From: Pseudocercospora fijiensis CIRAD86
Lineage: Eukaryota; Ascomycota; Dothideomycetes; Mycosphaerellales; Mycosphaerellaceae
Assembly: GCF_000340215.1 (NCBI RefSeq)
Contig: NW_006921533.1
Location: 3,150,273-3,214,272, forward strand
DNA length: 64,000 bases
Direction: 5' to 3'
The notes beneath the pieces are model-generated. The model did not search any database. It was given only the letters and a program-made list of their open reading frames with translations, and had not been told where the DNA came from. A program made the translations under genes and the position numbers. This document shows positions 45,170 through 56,419 of the stretch, one piece after another. Each line of letters begins with the position of its first letter. The first letter of the stretch is position 1.

Positions 45170-46354
45170 CTACAGCGCTTTCTTCTCAGATACTGTCATA
45201 GTAGAGGCTTCAACAAGCGTTGCATCTCGTTCCTGCATCAAGAATGCAGCAGCAGCTCCAGGACCAGCCAAAACCGCAACCAGAATGGCTTTTCCAAGCG
45301 TCGCCAACGTAGAAGAGTCGCCCAAGCTGAGCGAGGTGGATTCAAGATATAGCGAAGTCGCCCAAATGACAGTCGCAGCAGACGAGCATAGGTAGTCCCA
45401 TTGCAAGAAGATTGCAACGCCCGTCGCGAACGGCACTTTCGATACTACTTCAGATGACCAGAACGGAACCGGAATCAGGACAGTCTTCGGATCAAGCTCG
45501 ATCACGACAACTTGCTTCAGCCATCCCGGAAACATCTGGAATGCAAGTAAGAATCCCAGAGAGGTGATGTGAAAGAATGCCGATGCCAGAATGCTGAAAG
45601 TGTAGATGCTGCGATTGACCGCTGGACGGAGAGGGCTTCGATCTTTGGACGAGGTGATAGCGAAGAGTTTGTAGAAGAAGTAGACGAAGACTGGATGGAA
45701 GAGGCGAGCAATGGTCCAGAACTGCTGCGATGCGATTCCTTCTCCATCCGGCTCGAGTTGAGACATGAGGATCGTCGGCACAACGTGACCGGGAATTAGC
45801 GCCCATCCTAATGCTTTCAGATCCCTAGCTGATGTGCCCACGACCTTGGTAGCATTCGTCTTCGTTGGGGCCAGCGTTACTAGCAGATGAACAATGCACC
45901 ACAGTGGAGTCGCTATACCAATTCCGATCAATTCTCCCACGACTTCCAAGAAATACGTGGCGAAGGTAAATATCGCACTCCGGTCGTTCCGATGCGCTTC
46001 CAAGAGCATTAACATCCAGATACTGGTCAACGTGCCCAGGAGGTGATTTCCTTGCCAGTGTGCTCGAACATTTCGGGAGTCCAAAGTCGACCAGAAGAAA
46101 GACATCATGAAGCGGAAGTAGTTGTCGAGCCCATCAATGCCTGTCCGAGGAAGATCGATGGGAATATCGGTGTCGGGTAATGTCGTGTTCGAGAAGGTGA
46201 TGACGTCCGGCAATGAGATTGTTCCATTCCATTCTGATTGCTTGTTCAAAGCGAAATGGGCTGTGATGAGTAGTCCGAGGAGGATTGCTGCTGACACAAC
46301 CCTGAGGATAGACATACTGGCTTTTGCGGCGATGATAGTGTCGGATGTCAGCAA
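45170..46354 (-). CDS. Multi-pass membrane protein, function unknown
   Basis: 394-aa single-exon frame with about eight hydrophobic segments: near residues 15-35, 103-120, 128-160, 182-198, 212-232, 252-275, 310-330 and 352-382. N-glycosylation sequons lie in the loop after the first segment (NGT, NTT). The stretch LDNYFRFMMSFFWSTLD then HWQGNHLLGTLTSIWMLMLLEAHR resembles integral membrane proteins often found near fungal secondary-metabolite genes, but I cannot name a family securely. No biosynthetic genes lie beside it. Intact; a decayed Copia element starts about 200 bp upstream of its start codon. Confidence 0.7.
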   Translation of the reverse strand: MLTSDTIIAAKASMSILRVVSAAILLGLLITAHFALNKQSEWNGTISLPDVITFSNTTLPDTDIPIDLPRTGIDGLDNYFRFMMSFFWSTLDSRNVRAHWQGNHLLGTLTSIWMLMLLEAHRNDRSAIFTFATYFLEVVGELIGIGIATPLWCIVHLLVTLAPTKTNATKVVGTSARDLKALGWALIPGHVVPTILMSQLEPDGEGIASQQFWTIARLFHPVFVYFFYKLFAITSSKDRSPLRPAVNRSIYTFSILASAFFHITSLGFLLAFQMFPGWLKQVVVIELDPKTVLIPVPFWSSEVVSKVPFATGVAIFLQWDYLCSSAATVIWATSLYLESTSLSLGDSSTLATLGKAILVAVLAGPGAAAAFLMQERDATLVEASTMTVSEKKAL

Positions 46355-46559
46355 CTTTGTATTTCTGGTCCTTTTGTCAGGGAGGAATTGAGTTTGGAAT
46401 CTTCACATGGCCTGGACCTCGGCAAGACTGAATGTAAGAACACTAGTAGATTAGATGTCTACGAAGGGTTCTACGGAAGAGAGAGATCGGCTGTGCCAAG
46501 AACGCTCGGGCACGTGATCGTAGCCTGAGGCTGCAGGACCTAGCCTAGATATATTAAGT

Positions 46560-48801
46560 TACCCCCTACGCGAGTATTATTATTGTAACACAGCTATAAT
46601 ATACCTATTATTTATACAAGGGGCTACTGCCTATCCCTTCTATAGCGCCTCCTAGTTATCGTATATCTATACTATATAAAATATATATACTATAAGCTAA
46701 TTCTATAGACGAGACTACGATAAAGCTGGGACTCGTAAGTCGTAATAAGGCATACGCCGTAGATCTGTTACTTACGCAAATAACTATTTAATAAGTTAAA
46801 GCGTACGATTAGCGAGGTTTCTAGTAATAGCTAATAAGCGGTCGAGAAACTCCGTTAATACTAAATATAGTACTACTTAGACGTTTTAATAGCGACTATA
46901 TAGTCGACAAGGTTTAGTTACTAAACGAATACTTTATACTTATAGCGATTAAGCGCTTTAGTAAGACCGTCGGCCTTCTATTAATTAGTGCTAATCTAGT
47001 TAACTATAATCTTACCCTCTTAAATCTTCTCGCGAATAAAATAGAAGCGTATATCGATATGCCGCGTACGGCTATTAATACTAGCAGTACGCTTAGTAAT
47101 GTTAATAGCAGGAATATTGTCTTCGTAGATAGTAATAGGGAATACTACTTTATCCTTAAAGCTATCGAGCTCGGTAATAAGATTGCCGAGTGCTATACCC
47201 TCCTTAGATGCTAGAGATAGTTAGATATATTCGGCTTCTATTAAAGAGAGTGTAATAAGTAGTTGTCTACCGCTCTTCTAGGTAATAAGACTATTGCTAA
47301 GAGTAAAGCAATACCCCCCTATAGAGCGACGTATATCTAAGTCGTCGGCCTATACTACGTTAGCGTAGCTATAAAGATTAAATAGTGCGGTACTATTAAA
47401 TATAAGGCTACGGTTATAGTAACCGATAAGGTACTTTAGAATGCGGAACACTATAGTATAGTATTCTATCGTAGGGTTAGAGAGGTACCGCGATCTAATA
47501 CCTGTTTTATACGTGCATTCTACGCGAGCAATTATAACTAGCTAGAGCACTTTACCTACTAGCACCTAATATCTCTCTTTTAGTGCTTTCTTAGCTATAT
47601 AGGAGTCCGGAGCTTTACGAAGCTTATTCCGAGAGTCTATAGGTAAAGCCGGTGCCTTAAATGTGCTAGGGAGTAGGTTGTATAATACTTGTATTTCTAT
47701 ACTAGCTTATTTAAACATCTATCCTAGACAACGTAGATAGTCTTCTTCGCTCTATCGCGGATAACTCGTATTCCGAGGAAGTAATAAAGATTACTAAGTT
47801 CTCGAAGAGCCTACTTGTCTTTAAAGAGCGTAGCGATAGCTTCGAGTGCTTAGAGGCTATATACGATAATAAGCATATCGTTAACGTAGATATAGATAAG
47901 TAATCCGGAAGCGTGTTTGAATATATATATATCGCTCGGAATAGGAGTAAACTTAAGCTAAATAAGGAACTTCTTTAATTCTTCGTATTATAGTAGAGGT
48001 AACTATTTAAGTCTATATAGAGTATAGAGTAATAGGCAAACCTGCGGGTTGTTCTTGTCTTTGAAGCCGTATAGCATCTCTACGTAGATTTTGCGGCTAT
48101 TAATTAGAGCGTTAAGGAAGGCAGTAATAATGTCGTATTGTTTGCACTCTAGGTCGTAGTATGCAATTATGCTAAATAGCACTCTAAGTGTCGATAATTT
48201 AACTACTAGTAAGTATGTCTCGTCGTAGTCGACACCTTAAATCTAAGTAAAGCCGCGGACTACCTACCGGGCTTTGAAGCAATAGATACGGCTATTAGCG
48301 TCTAGCTTAATTATAAATACCTAGCGTCCTTTTAGCATATTAGTGCTAGGTAGAAGGTTACCCTTATTAATTGTAAACTAGGTATTGTTTCTATTAAGTG
48401 CATTCTTCTTAGCTTGCATTGCCTCCTACTATTATAGCTATTTAGGTATAAATCTAGCCTCCTTAGCGCTCTTTAGTATACGGATATCGTAAGCTAATGT
48501 ATCCGGATCCTTAACTGCGGCTACGAAGGCAGTAATAATTGCGTATAGCAGATCCTTAAGCTGCTTTCGCTCGTGCTTAGTAAGCGAGTAATATAGCGCT
48601 CGTCGTTATCGGCGATTAAGATCGAAGTCGAGATGTTTAGTCTTATAATATTCTGTCTATTTATCGCGAGGCTTTCTATAAGCTCTATAAGGAGGTTATT
48701 GCCTTATAGGCTCTATACTATATAGCTCTTGCTTTGTCCGCCGCGGTGCGCGTAGGCGTTAATTTAGGTCTTGTTATTATAGCAGCGGTCTCGGCGGTGC
48801 C
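46560..48801 (-). mobile_element. Copia element, 3' half (RT/RNase H), left of hAT
   Basis: Minus-strand Ty1/Copia pol remnant. Reverse transcriptase is recognisable from the LLIYIYVNDMLI motif (YVDDML-like) at about 47,870-47,910, read through TAG/TAA. It continues on the other side of the hAT insertion at 58,414. TGTTACAATAATAAT reading leftward near 46,580 may be the LTR edge. Confidence 0.75.
48794..48801 (+). repeat. hAT target-site duplication, left
   Basis: GCGGTGCC, identical to 58,414-58,421. Confidence 0.85.
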
Positions 48802-48821
48802 TAGACCCCGTAGTAGTTCGG
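48802..48821 (+). repeat. hAT left TIR (20 bp)
   Basis: Pairs with 58,394-58,413 at 19 of 20 positions. Confidence 0.88.
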
Positions 48822-49233
48822 GTTGGTTTAGTTTGGTTTGCTAAGCCGAAACTCTAGTTTAGTTTAGGTTGGTTTGCTAAGCAACTATATAAGTAGCTAG
48901 TTCGAACTATATAATTTATCGGTTTTTAAGAAGTGTACGAATGTATACGTAGCTTTAAGCAAGCCCTTTGTAAGACTTAGTAGTATAGCCGGCAGCGTAG
49001 CCGGCATTTTTAGTCCTTAGTACTTATAGAATTTTCGAATCCTACTTAGGCTACGTAGTTGTATAAAGGTACTTATATAACCTCAAATCTATAGATAATT
49101 AGCTAAGGGCACTAACTAATCAAAAGCATATATATACATATATAAGGCATTATAGTTTAGTTCGGAAACTGCACTCCTTAGGTATAAATTTCATCCTTTC
49201 GTTTACGGTTCAATTCCCTAACTGCTTAGTAGA

Positions 49234-49770
49234 ATGTCTTTATCTAGATCTAGGTAGAACTTATCGATTTCCCTAGAAGTCCTCCTCCTTAAGAAGTTTA
49301 TGTACTTTCCTACCGAACTATTCGACAATATTAAGTACTAGGATAGCTCCTCCCTCGGTATCGGTATAGTATATAAAAGAGCTATAAGGCAGCTCTATAG
49401 AACGTTCTACTAGTTACTCGCTATACTAAGGCCGAATGCTAGTTCGTTCCTTAGAACTCTTAGTTATTTAGGAGATATAAAGGGTAGGGTAGGTAGTAAC
49501 TTCGTATTATATAAGGAGGTAGAGGCTGCTATAGAAGAGGCCTTCAACCTATAGAAGATAGTAAAAGATATAGAGGCAGCTGTAGGTCTAGGTACCTAGT
49601 TGAATTTTCAGTAGGTAGAGTATAAGGATATTTAGAGGGAGTATTAGGTAGAGTTGCGAAGGTAGGTATATAATATACTCTAGAAAACAGGGATAGTGCC
49701 TATAACTATAACTATTAGGCTCTTTAACCTTCCTTATTTTTCCCTATTTTCTTTTTATAAAAATCTAAAC
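49234..49770 (+). pseudogene. Unidentified plus-strand frame in the hAT element
   Basis: From ATG 49,234 a frame of about 175 codons has only TAG/TAA stops (RIP type). Predicted helical and basic, with FPTELFDNIKYWD-like and EVEAAIEEAFNLQKIVKDIEAA segments. Family not recognised. It is the only frame of the element on the plus strand, followed at 49,830-49,880 by a block of GCCGGC repeats. Confidence 0.4.
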
Positions 49771-49825
49771 TAATACAAATCAACCGGAATGTCTATCTTC
49801 TTTTAGTTCTTTAAAAAACCTAGTA

Positions 49826-49877
49826 GCGTAGCTAGTAGCGTAGCCGGCAGCGTAGCCGGCAGCGTAGCCGGCCTTTT
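49826..49877. repeat. GCCGGC-repeat block in hAT spacer
   Basis: Four to five units (AGCGTAGCCGGC) between the plus-strand frame and H3 copy A. Confidence 0.85.
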
Positions 49878-50059
49878 TACTCCTTAGTACTAACGGGATT
49901 TTAGGAGACTTCTATTCCGTACGGCTAATAAAGCATACTATACTATATATATATGCTTAGAGAGTATTTAGAGCGCGGTATGTAGCGCCGTATAATAGCG
50001 GCTCATTTCGCATATAGAAAAGCTTATAGATAATACTACGAATATCCTTTCTACTAGAA

Positions 50060-50700
50060 TATCTATCCTACCTAGCACCGTCTCGAATATAGACATTCTA
50101 GCCTTTTAGAATCTAATCGAGTGCTTTGAAATCCTTATCTATAATCGTTATACGCTTCGCGTAGATAGCTATAAGGTTAACCGCTAAAATAGTATTAGTA
50201 TAGTCCGAAAAGAGGTAGAAGAGAAACATATATTCGAAGATACGAACTAGGTAGGCTTCTATAGCCTCTTAAAGGGCGCCTATCGCGGAGGCTTAGAAGC
50301 GAAGGTCCGTTCTATAATCCTAGGCAATTTCGCGAACAAGTCGTTAGAAAGGAGTTTTACGGATTAGGAGCTAAGAACTCTTCTAATACTACCGAATCTT
50401 ACGGAGGGCTACGGCTAAAGAAGGATTAGTAAAAAGACAGTAAGAATACCGGCTACGCTACCGGCTACGCTACCGGCTACGCTGCCGGCTATAAATAGGA
50501 CTTACTTCCTAGGCGCTATCGACGCTTCGTACGATTGCTACTAGTAGTAGAAGCGCTAGTTATCGTCTTACGTAGAGCCTTGTCGGTTACTTAGAGTCTG
50601 AGCCTTACTCGCGACGCCCTTTCTAGTACCGGAGCTAGCGGTAGTAGTAGCAGCCCTCTTACGTTAATATACTGTACTCGTTCTACTATTTCCGGTCTTA
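50060..50700 (-). pseudogene. Histone H3-like gene inside hAT, copy A (canonical-like, with introns)
   Basis: The minus-strand core reads VALRKIR*Y*KSS*LLIRKTPF, *RLVREIA*DYRTDLRF, *ASAIGAL*EAIEAYLVRIF, then AVNLIAIYAKRITIIDKDFKALD, aligning without gaps to histone H3 ([21 protein letters not shown]...AKRVTI..KDIQLA). Stops lie at expected Gln/Trp sites. A 91-nt intron (50,415-50,505; GTAAGT, CTAAT, TTTAG) splits the GT|VALR codon in frame and contains GCCGGC repeats. A second intron ends at 50,184 (TACTAAT...TTTAG), between the IF(E) and (T)NL positions; its donor is mutated. The N-tail region upstream is basic and Ser/Thr-rich (ALRKTITSASTTSSNRTKRR) but changes frame further out. Closest in sequence to canonical H3, not CENP-A. 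Role in the element unknown. Confidence 0.85.
50449..50492. repeat. GCCGGC-repeat block in H3 copy A intron 1
   Basis: Four units (ACCGGCTACGCT) within the 91-nt intron of the H3-like gene. Confidence 0.85.
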
Positions 50701-51289
50701 TTGCGACCCGTAGAAGTACTAGGTCCCTTCTTACGAGGCGTCGTAACTTAGTTAAGTAGACTCGCTATTATAAAAGTCGTCGAATTAAGGAAAAAAGTGC
50801 GTTACGAAGGTATACGAAGGCGCGCGCGGAGCGAGGGTATTACGGAGGTAGTAGATATAGAGCGTAGAGGTATAGGTATCGATACGAAGGTTGAATATAG
50901 CGGTAGTATCGCGGTATCGCTAGGCAATAGAGTAAGCTTCGCGCAAGCCTATATTATAGTAACGTTAGAGCAAGGAAAGAAGGTAGGTACGGCTAAAAAA
51001 GGCAGGTACGGCTAAAAAAGGCAGGTACGGGAGACTTTGAAATATAGCCGGCATATATAGCCGGTATAGTAATAGGCGAAAGCCTCCTTTTAATAAATAG
51101 CCGGCGTAATAATAGTATCTTACTATAGTATAGATATTCTTTAGTAATGCCTTTACTAGCTATAGTAATCTTATAAGTAACCTAGGCCTATTACTAGTAA
51201 ATATAAGAAATATTAGGTAGGCTATACTAAACAAGCTAGTTATTTAGCAGGAAAAGGCCTACTACCGTCTCTATATACCGGCTACGAGT

Positions 51290-51990
51290 GCCGGCTATCG
51301 CTCTAAATTCAACTCCGCCCTATCTCGGAGGCTAAGGTACCGAGCGGAAACCCTATAGCTTATATTTACTCGGTTGTCGCGGAGCGCTTATAGGTAAGGT
51401 ATTAGAAAAGAGTATAAAAAGTACGAGAAGAGTATCCTAGGATATAGGTCGTAAGTAAATAAGAGTAGTACGCCTAGTTATTTATATAGTACGTTACTCT
51501 ATACGACTAAGAGCCTATATTATCTTATACTTCGCTTATAAGACCTCGACTCTACTAGTATACTATCGATCTCTTCCTCGGTCGCTAATACGCTATCTTA
51601 ATTCTTCTTCGAGTTACCGGACTTAGTGCGTATCTATAGCTATGCAATAGCGCTACGTATTATAGAGAATTTCTCGTTAAAGTTTCTCTCTCGTAGGCTT
51701 GCTATCTGCCTCGTAGTATAGAGGATCAAAGTGCTAATACTAAAGAATCTCCTTATAGTTAGGATGCTAGGGCTCCTTAGGACCTTTGTGTTTTAGGTCT
51801 AAATAGAGACGTATTATAAACGTTCTATCGCCCTTTCGCTTACTATCCGCTAGGTCGCGATATACGAAGAAACTAATCTAAATGTAGCTCGTCTCTATAA
51901 TAGCCGGGTAAATATAGAGCGCTAGGTTTCTACTTCGTACCTTAGATTTAGGGACGGCGCGGAGATAAAATTAGAAATATAGCCGGCACC
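51290..51990 (-). pseudogene. Unidentified frame next to H3 copy B
   Basis: A minus-strand frame of about 230 codons with RIP-type stops reads YIQISFFVYRDLAD..., GDRTFIIRLYLDLKHKG, then REKLQREILYNTQRY and a charged helical tail. Parts recall the fungal FluG/DUF3435 family (related to tyrosine recombinases), but the match is weak. It lies directly downstream of H3 copy B, separated by about 70-100 bp with a GCCGGC motif. Since other such blocks here are introns, the two could be parts of one fused gene. Confidence 0.35.
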
Positions 51991-52060
51991 TATAGCTAGT
52001 AAAAGGATACGAAAATAGGCCTCCTCCTAGGTTAATCTAACGACTAAATACAATTTCTAA

Positions 52061-52654
52061 CTAATCCGCTGTAAACCGACGCCGAATTTTAGCTAGAAGC
52101 TATATATCTTTATTTTAAAGAGTAACCCGCTTCGTATAGATAGCAAGGAGGTTTAAAAGCTTAAGCTCGGTTACGAGAAATGCCTCCGTAGCTTCCTAAA
52201 GAGCACTAATCGCCTTAGCCGTAAATCGTATACTAGACCGAAAATCTAATATAATTTCTCGGACGAGTCGCTAGAAGGGAGTCTTAGGGATTAAAAGCTC
52301 GGTCCCTCTTTTATTTTAGAAAAGCCGGATCTAGCGAAGGGTAATAGTACCTAGTTTAAAGCGCCGCTTCTTTATCGTCGAGTCCTACCTTGTTCCCTTT
52401 CTTTTAATAGAAAGATAACTTTTCTTCGCGATAGTCTTCGTCCGCCTACTCTTTTTAGCTTTCTCCTATCTACCTATAGCCTTCTTGTTTTTCGGTACTG
52501 TTTTCCGAGGAACCCCCTTCCTTCGTATATACTACGGAGAGCCTTACTCTTCTAATATCTCGTTCTCGCTACGGTCTCCCTATACTTAGCTTGCTTTACT
52601 CTTGCCCTTTAGCCTCTAAAGATATTTATCTACGCGTTTAGGCGACGAGGGCAT
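52061..52654 (-). pseudogene. Histone H3-like gene inside hAT, copy B (long basic tail)
   Basis: ATG at 52,654; about 197 codons to TAG 52,061, which may itself be a RIP stop. The first 100 residues are basic and low-complexity (MPSSPKRVDKYL, RRKGVPRKTVPKNKKAI, KAKKSRRTKTIAKKS). The C-terminal 97 align gap-free with the H3 fold: KRRFKLGTITLR*IRLF, TELLIPKTPF*RLVREI, LDFRSSIRFTAKAISAL*EATEAFLV, NLLAIYTKRVTL*NKDI*LLAKIRRRF. A long variable tail is also seen in CENP-A, but no CENP-A-specific loop is visible. No intron at GT|ITLR, unlike copy A. Differs from copy A at many positions, so the two are old paralogues or separate captures. Confidence 0.85.
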
Positions 52655-53013
52655 ATCGGTAGGACCTAGAAAATTAATAAGTATATAATCGTAAGGAGAC
52701 ATTAATACTTCTTGCCTTCTAGAACAAATAGTCTTCTATTAAACCGCCTTATTAGGTTATCGTTAGATTCGAATAAAGGATAGTAGCTTAAGGAAGGGGA
52801 GGTAGCCGGCTTAGGAAGGCCCGAAGAGCCGAATCCTTAAGGTATGTTTGTCTTTAAGAATATAGGGAAAGGGAAGAAGGAGAGGAAGAGCGAATAGAGA
52901 ATTAGAAATAGTCCGTAGATAAGCGGGGTCGGTTGCTATAGCAACTAGTCTATTTAGGTCCTAGGAATTCGAAACACATTTCGGATATATACCGGCTATA
53001 TACGCTAGCTATA

Positions 53014-55960
53014 TTACCTTATACGTAAACGCTTCGTCTCCTTAAAGCTACTCTAAGCCTATATACGTTTCCGCTTCTCGACCCGGTATCGCCTTCTACC
53101 TCCGCCCTCCTCCTCTTTATTATCGCTAATTAGGGTTTCGCTTAGACTAAATTTCGTATTCTCTTCGCGCTCCTAGGTTTCTTCGATCTTAAGGGTTTCT
53201 AATTCCTCGATTAACTCCTTTAGTATAATCTTTAGTAACCTGCCTTAGCGATTCTAGTAGAGGAGATAGTATCGGAATACTATAATAGATTCGAAGGTAG
53301 TAGGCGAGTATATTCGATTAAAGCGGCCCTAGTAACGAGCGATACTAAAAGACCTCTTATAGCCTATACCTACGCTCGGGATAGCGAGGACGTCCCGAGC
53401 GACCGACGCTATCGTTAGAAACTTAGGCTCTAACCGCTGCTATATAGCGAGAATATCGTCTCCGAATTTGTCTAAAAGACCGGTAAGATCTAGAGATTAT
53501 TAGCCCTCTTTCCGAGCCTACGGGTTTATACTTACTCGCGCGCCGATAGAGATCGAACTCTTCTTTATTTACTTTAGTAGTTGCTTCCTCTTCTACCTCT
53601 ACTTCCTACCTACGAAATAGGTATAATGTCGGAGCCTTCTAAACCTTCTTTTTCTTTATAGGAGCTGCATTTAGACTAGTTTCTTTCCGACGCTCGTAGA
53701 ACATCTTTTCTAGAATAGTCTAGTAATGCTTCGGCTATACCTCGTCTGCCTTCTATTCCGGCCTCTACTAGTATATATCCTTTTCTACCGGGTTAAGTAA
53801 GTACGTAACGCTATAGATATCCCCGAACGAGTTAAAGGTAGCACTATAATATTTATACAACTTAGTATAGGAGGTATCTATAGCTTTCGTTATAGCTACT
53901 TTCTAGGGAACGCTCTTCTTAGCTAGCTTAGCTACGGTTTCCTCGAGCTCGTTAAAGAGCTAGTTATAGTACGTAAAGATAAGGTAGATCGTCGGTCCTC
54001 GGGTTCTTCTAATCGTAGTAGTAACCTTTGCGTAATGCTTACTAATATCGACGAGATACTCTACTTAGCGCTATTCGGCGGCGGTAAGGCCGAGCTACTT
54101 AATACTCTCGGAACTCTAATAGATCTCGAGAGCGGTACGTAAAGTATATCCCCTCGTAACTATATAGAAAGTCGAATCGAACTAGGTTTTAACGTCTTAG
54201 GTAAAATAGAGTAGGCGCTAAGGAGGCCGCTTTTGCTATCGCTTATTCTATACGATATTCTAGGCATCGGTTTTAGGGCGCTCGATTAGGTTCTTTTAAA
54301 TAGCCTCGAATCGGTTATATCTCTATAAGCTCGAGTTCGTATATATTGCTAGACGACGAAGCTAGAGAAAAAGAGTTAGAACTATACTAGGTTACCGGCT
54401 ATAGGTACCGGCTACGGACAAAAGTTATACCTTATATAAAACGAGAGCGAGGCTCTCTACCTTATCCCGTCTTATTACTATAATAAGTTTCTCGACTTTC
54501 GACTTTGCTTTATCCTTATCTAGGATCTTCTATTAGTCGTCGTTTAATAGTGCAATTTTAAGCGTCTTAAAGAGGGCTCGGATCGCGATTTAAACTATAT
54601 AAGCGAGGTAGGGAAACTTCTATAGGGATATAACTAGCAACGACGTTAGCTCCGATTCGTTAGGGCTAGGGCTATTAATAGGCTCCTCTTTATCGTTATT
54701 ATCGTACGTATTGTCGTATATATCCGGAATCGTAGCGAGCTTAATATTCGGAAGATTAAGCTAGATTATAGACCTTATAATCTCCTCTACGTACTCGACC
54801 CTATCGATATAATTAGTAATTTTAAAGATATATGCCGATAATATGCGAGTGAATTGTATATATAACGCCTTATACAATGTTCGATTATTACTAGCGTTGT
54901 CCGTAGTAATCGAGATTAGTTTCGTTATTACGCTAACCCTATCTATTACCGTATAGACAAGCTTCGCTATATCCTTACTAGTATAGGAACCTAGAATTTT
55001 AGGGAATCCGATTATAAGTTCCTAGAGTTTCTAATCCGAATTAATAAAGTATAGTATAATCGAGAGGAAGGAGGCTCTTATAGTCCGGCTTAACTAGCTA
55101 TCGATAGTAATAGCTACTCGGCGAGTATTATAGAGGATCTCCCGAATATCGTCTAACGTAGCCTCTTTGTTCTTTTCGAATATAATACGCTAGGTTGTCG
55201 CGCCGAGAAATAGGGGAGGGTAGTTTATAAGATATAGGTATATCTTCTATATAGACTCCCTTTCGTAGAAGTCTTCCGGAAGACCGTTTATAGCTAGCAT
55301 TTCGTTTACTAGTTGCTTAAAGTCTTCGGGGGAGAAATCGGTAGCCTTTAATCCTAGAGCTTCCTTAAGCGTAGCCTATAATAATTAGCTAGACCTCTAC
55401 GGTTAATTCAAGTAGCCGGAATCTGTAGCCGGAATCTATAGCCGGCAGCTATAGCCGGCAGCTATAGCCGGCAGCTATAGCCGGCATTTTAGAAGACGTA
55501 CCTCTTTCTAGAACGCTGTATCTATATTAACTCTCCTCTCTCCTTAAGATTCCCGATACTGTTTAGAATAGAGATAGTTCGTAGGCGATAAGTTCCTATC
55601 CCCTAGTTTCGGGTATTTTAAGATTAAACCGTAGAAGTTATAGACAATTACTAGTTAACCTTTAAGTCGAGAAGTCGTATAACGGTGTAATACCCCCTCT
55701 ATAAAGAACTTCTAGAATGTGTCCGTTCGCTCCTTACTCCCCTATCGCATCGAGTACTTCCGGAGTTTACACTCCTTCGAACGTAAGTATAAAGGGAACT
55801 ATATCTTATAGACCTATTAATTGAACTGCTCTATATACTCGGGTTTCTAAAGATACGCCTAGCTAGCCTTTTCGAAGATTTCCGGGTTAATACTCGATGT
55901 TCTTATATCTCCGAACAACCTTCTACTTAGACTCTATAAAGGTAAGGACTAGGTAGTAGT
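53014..55960 (-). pseudogene. hAT transposase relic
   Basis: Cut-and-paste transposase of the hAT superfamily. Three exons are visible: about 55,960-55,502, 55,396-54,431 and 54,361-53,014, with introns 55,397-55,501 (105 nt) and 54,362-54,430 (69 nt), both GT-AG and in frame. Catalytic RNase H region: AITIDS*LSRTIRASFLSIILYFI (the ITxDxWTS motif) at about 55,095-55,165, then SITTDNASNN (second Asp) near 54,890. The C-terminal dimerisation region reads FLTIASVARDVLAIPSVGIGYKRSFSIAR (about 53,430-53,345), the hAT hallmark. The N-terminal zinc finger is not clear. Stops are TAG/TAA at Gln/Trp sites. Confidence 0.88.
55414..55490. repeat. GCCGGC-repeat block in hAT transposase intron 1
   Basis: Six tandem units of about 13 bp (TATAGCCGGCAGC and variants) inside the 105-nt intron. 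Confidence 0.85.
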
Positions 55961-56419
55961 ACCCTATAATAAATTCCTACTACTAGGATTCGGAGAGGAT
56001 AAATCTAGCCCTAATCGTCGTCTAGGACTCGATAGGCTCGAAGGTAAGTATACGACCTCCTCTCGACGTTATCGCAATCTCGCTCGTATACTAGACTATT
56101 TCGACTATCGTCTCGTTATTACTCTTCCTAGTATAGCGCCTAGTGTATATATAATATCGGTCGGTATGTTTTAAGGTTTCGTACGGTAAGGTAAGGACTT
56201 AGGAGTAGTAGATATATACTAGTAGCTATAGGGAAACACCCTTTCTTTTATAGTATCGTATCGTTAGGAACAGCTAGGTAGTAAATAGCTAGCTACCTTT
56301 TTTTTTGTTTCCTAGCTACCTAACTACTAGATTTTTTTTCCTAGCTACCCTAGCTAGCCTAACTACTAGAATTTCTTTCCTAGCTACCCTAACTACCTAA
56401 ATTTTGCCTTCTATACGGC

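Noticed and set aside
45170..46354. Secondary-metabolite cluster membership of the membrane protein
   Set aside because: No polyketide, peptide or terpene enzymes lie nearby; neighbours are an F-box gene and transposons.
51290..51990. Firm DUF3435 recombinase call
   Set aside because: Only short, weak pattern similarity; catalytic Arg/Tyr residues could not be placed.
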